Shown: positions 62,050 to 64,000 of the stretch, piece after piece
Layout of the letters: each line of letters opens with the position of its first letter
How positions within the stretch are numbered: position 1 is the first letter of the stretch
NCBI GenBank assembly: GCA_017449745.1
Contig: JAFTFD010000379.1
Span: 1 to 64,000, forward strand
Reading direction: 5' to 3'
Origin: Lachnospiraceae bacterium
GTDB lineage: Bacteria > Bacillota > Clostridia > Lachnospirales > Lachnospiraceae
Length of the DNA: 64,000 nt
Program-made: the position numbers and the translations under genes
Notes under the pieces: generated by a model
What the model saw: only the letters and a program-made list of their open reading frames with translations
Told to the model about the DNA's origin: nothing
Database searches by the model: none

Positions 62050-63474
62050 TCACCCGATTATTTCCATCTCCAGTATTCTCTTTGTCTGATCCGTCACAAG
62101 ATAATCCCGGTGGACTTCGCCTCCGGGGATCCACAGGATCTGGTCATCCAGAGCCGCCAGTACGATCCTGTCCCTGAGCGGTTTCGGAATTTTCCTGTCG
62201 ATCATGCACCTGGCCGCCTTTTTCACGACCGTGTCCGAGATCGCGATCCGGTCCCCCGCGCGTCTTGTCCTCAGCTCCGGGAACCGGTTCATTTTATCAT
62301 AATCAAACCACTTTTTATACTCTCCGCGGGGGATCCCTGAGAAATCGCCGTCGAAGTCCATTACCCGGATCCTGTAATCGCTCCCGGAGAGCGGAAATAG
62401 AAAGCCCGGATGCGGAAACCCTGCTTCCTCCCGCAAAAATATAAGGACGCCTCCGGCATTCCACGCGCTGCTCCCTTCCGGAAGCGATACGCTCCTTGTT
62501 CCTCCGGCTCTGCTCCCGGCAATGCCAAGGACCTCCCCGACATGTCTTGCCGTAATATCCTTTGCATGGCCGCAGATGCCGCAGATGCAGCGATACACGA
62601 GACGTTTTCTCATAACTGACGGAAGCGCCTTAAGAGTATTAAGCGGCACACTCATGCTGTCTTCTGTCTCTGAGACATATCTCTGCATAAGGCGCCCGGT
62701 CTCCTCCTCGAGGTACTCTTCCGTTTCCGCCAATTCAGCTGCCGTCTGCGCAATATGGCGGGATGCCGCTGCGTTTACGCTGCTGTTCAGAAGCGGCAGG
62801 ATCTCATTGCGCAGGCGGTTCCTCGCGTAGATCCCCTCTGCGTTGGACTCATCTGTCCTCCAATCCTGTCCCTTCTCTGTGAGATATGCCTCGATTTCTT
62901 CTCTCGTACAGCAAAGGAGCGGCCGGATCCTGTTCCCCTGTACAGGCAGGATGCCTGTCAGGCCTTTAAGGCTGCTGCCCCGGCACAGATGAAACAGCAC
63001 CGTCTCGGCCTGGTCATCCATATGATGTGCCGTTGCGATCCTTCCAGCCGCCGGATGCACTTTTTCTTCTGCAGAGGATACAGCCGATACGTCCGAAGCT
63101 GTTCTCTGAAGGGTGTCCTCAAACGCCTGATAGCGAAGGATCCGGCCGGCTTCTTCCGTCCCGATCCGCTGCTCATCAGCGTATAGATCCGCCCGCACGT
63201 GCGTCACGCTAAGAGGCACGCCGATCCTGCGGCAAAGGGCAGTGACGAACTCTTCATCGCCGTCGGCCGCCGCCCTCAGTCCGTGATGGACATGGACAGC
63301 GTGCAGCGCAAAGCCAAGTTCCTCACGGAGTTCTGAGAGGATCAGGAGCAGACATACGGAATCAGCTCCGCCGGAGACCCCTGCAACGATACGGTCCCCG
63401 CAGCGGATCATGTCATGATCCAGAATATAACTCCGCACCTTCGAGGCGGTTCGATCCTGTCCGCCTCTCATCAA
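62050..63474 (-). CDS. tilS: tRNA(Ile)-lysidine synthase
   Basis: Makes lysidine at C34 of tRNA-Ile(CAU), needed to decode AUA. 474 residues: PP-loop VAGVSGGADSVCLLLIL (about 30-46), ATP-PPase HVHHGLR, ATAHHMDDQAETVLFHL, then the tRNA-recognising C-terminal domains with RNRLRNEILPLLN. Start overlaps the divIC stop by four bases (ATGA). Confidence 0.95.
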   Translation of the reverse strand: MMRGGQDRTASKVRSYILDHDMIRCGDRIVAGVSGGADSVCLLLILSELREELGFALHAVHVHHGLRAAADGDEEFVTALCRRIGVPLSVTHVRADLYADEQRIGTEEAGRILRYQAFEDTLQRTASDVSAVSSAEEKVHPAAGRIATAHHMDDQAETVLFHLCRGSSLKGLTGILPVQGNRIRPLLCCTREEIEAYLTEKGQDWRTDESNAEGIYARNRLRNEILPLLNSSVNAAASRHIAQTAAELAETEEYLEEETGRLMQRYVSETEDSMSVPLNTLKALPSVMRKRLVYRCICGICGHAKDITARHVGEVLGIAGSRAGGTRSVSLPEGSSAWNAGGVLIFLREEAGFPHPGFLFPLSGSDYRIRVMDFDGDFSGIPRGEYKKWFDYDKMNRFPELRTRRAGDRIAISDTVVKKAARCMIDRKIPKPLRDRIVLAALDDQILWIPGGEVHRDYLVTDQTKRILEMEIIG

Positions 63475-63785
63475 TCACTTCCGCCGTCTTTGAAGATGAT
63501 CTCGTCATCCTTAACCAGGCCGAGCTTGTCTCTGGCATATTCCTCCACAAACTCGTTCGTCTGGGTATATTTGGCATAATCCTCGATCTGTTCCGTGCGG
63601 CGGTTCTCCTCTTCGATCTGTGTCTGCAGTTCCTGCTTTTTGGCGTCGTACTCCGCCAGGCGCCCCGAGAGATAGATACTGCGGACACTGATGACGGCAA
63701 GGATCACCAGCATGACAAAAACAGCCAGAAACATGCTGAAGCGGTTCTGTGATTTTTTCCTGTACATGATCTTTCTTCTCGCCAT
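63471..63785 (-). CDS. divIC: Septum formation initiator DivIC/FtsB-like
   Basis: A 104-residue bitopic protein: short basic cytoplasmic N-terminus, membrane helix (about 17-38), then a coiled-coil (SGRLAEYDAKKQELQTQIEEE) and the FtsB-type tail TNEFVEEYARDKLGLVKDDE. Part of the divisome with FtsL and DivIB. Translationally coupled to tilS. In spore-formers yabP and yabQ often come before it and spoIIE after it; neither is here. Confidence 0.92.
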   Translation of the reverse strand: MARRKIMYRKKSQNRFSMFLAVFVMLVILAVISVRSIYLSGRLAEYDAKKQELQTQIEEENRRTEQIEDYAKYTQTNEFVEEYARDKLGLVKDDEIIFKDGGSD

Positions 63786-63860
63786 AATGGAAAACTCTCC
63801 TGCGTCTGCCAGCAGCTTTCTTTGCAGCTCCCTGCAGTCCTCTTTGGCAATTCCATGTTC

Positions 63861-64000
63861 CTAGATATACCGGAACAGCTGGGCTGCCGCCTCTTTTCTC
63901 ACCGTCTCCTCGACGGCAAGGACCTCTGCCTGTGTCTGTTTATCTCCGAAAGAGATCGTGATGATATCTCCCGGCTTGACTTCCGCGGATGCCCTGGCCA
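63861..64000 (-). CDS. rqcP: RqcP-like S4-domain RNA-binding protein (3' end only)
   Basis: Partial gene cut by the right edge. The last 45 codons read ...SAEVKPGDIITISFGDKQTQ... and end in AAQLFRYI, the C-terminal part of the small S4-domain protein RqcP/YabO, which with RqcH acts in ribosome-associated quality control. It is the expected upstream neighbour of divIC; 75 bases separate them with no room for yabP or yabQ. Confidence 0.8.
   Translation of the reverse strand, partial: ARASAEVKPGDIITISFGDKQTQAEVLAVEETVRKEAAAQLFRYI

Overview
The window looks like chromosome of a low-to-moderate GC Gram-positive Clostridia, most likely a Lachnospiraceae relative. This is inferred from gene families and synteny, not from a 16S sequence. 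Pointers are strong AAGGAGG ribosome sites, dnaX-ybaB-recR, holB-ricT-trmN6-rsmI-metG, tatD-rsmA, rqcP-divIC-tilS-hpt-ftsH and a tadA-linked SRP RNA. These blocks sit near the replication origin in Bacillus and clostridia, so the window is probably origin-proximal. Most genes lie on the minus strand and are described in that direction.

Left part (1-15.7 kb): two tandem sigma-A promoters fire leftward out of the window. A minus-strand run pfk-dnaX-ybaB-recR-galM-DUF5711-cvpA follows, then tRNA-Ser(CGA), the cluster moxR-DUF58-transglutaminase-pgcA, and a divergent formate-THF ligase gene (fhs). Middle-left (15.7-29 kb): a glycosyltransferase with a PseB-like dehydratase; a DtxR/MntR-type regulator; glgB with a 937-residue protein of unknown function (helical repeats, acidic linker, degenerate AAA-like end); tatD-rsmA; tRNA-Lys(CTT); a HerA-like ATPase; a plus-strand protein that looks like a radical SAM enzyme without its cluster cysteines; and a TetR regulator. 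Then come tadA, the SRP RNA gene and an intact radical SAM protein.

Middle (31-46 kb): a PucR/CdaR-type regulator and a lone MsmK/UgpC-type sugar ABC ATPase, a repeat-rich 585-base gap, and a long minus-strand housekeeping run (gmk-like, holB, ricT, trmN6, rsmI, a PPP-family phosphatase with a pentapeptide-repeat tail, a membrane-anchored Mrr-like nuclease, rpe, map, metG, a secreted helical protein, a YesL-like membrane protein). Next to it lie a MITE-like inverted repeat and a complete IS630-type element.

Right part (47-64 kb): a flavodiiron protein, a TSCPD protein and murG on the plus strand; then a sugar module on the minus strand: a GH13_4 amylosucrase-like enzyme, a LacI regulator, a Cof-type HAD phosphatase, a sucrose-type PTS EIIBCA, HPr and Enzyme I. 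Closely similar operator-like palindromes lie upstream of the EIIBCA gene, the GH13 gene and the PucR/CdaR gene. The HPr has lysine where the HprK-regulated serine should be. The window ends with fba, ftsH, hpt, tilS, divIC and the 3' end of an S4-domain gene. The sporulation genes yabP, yabQ and spoIIE that often sit in this last block are missing.

The most interesting items are the putative radical SAM pseudoenzyme, the 937-residue protein beside glgB, the PPP phosphatase/Mrr pair, and the sugar module with its unusual HPr. All functional statements come from reading motifs; no database search was run.
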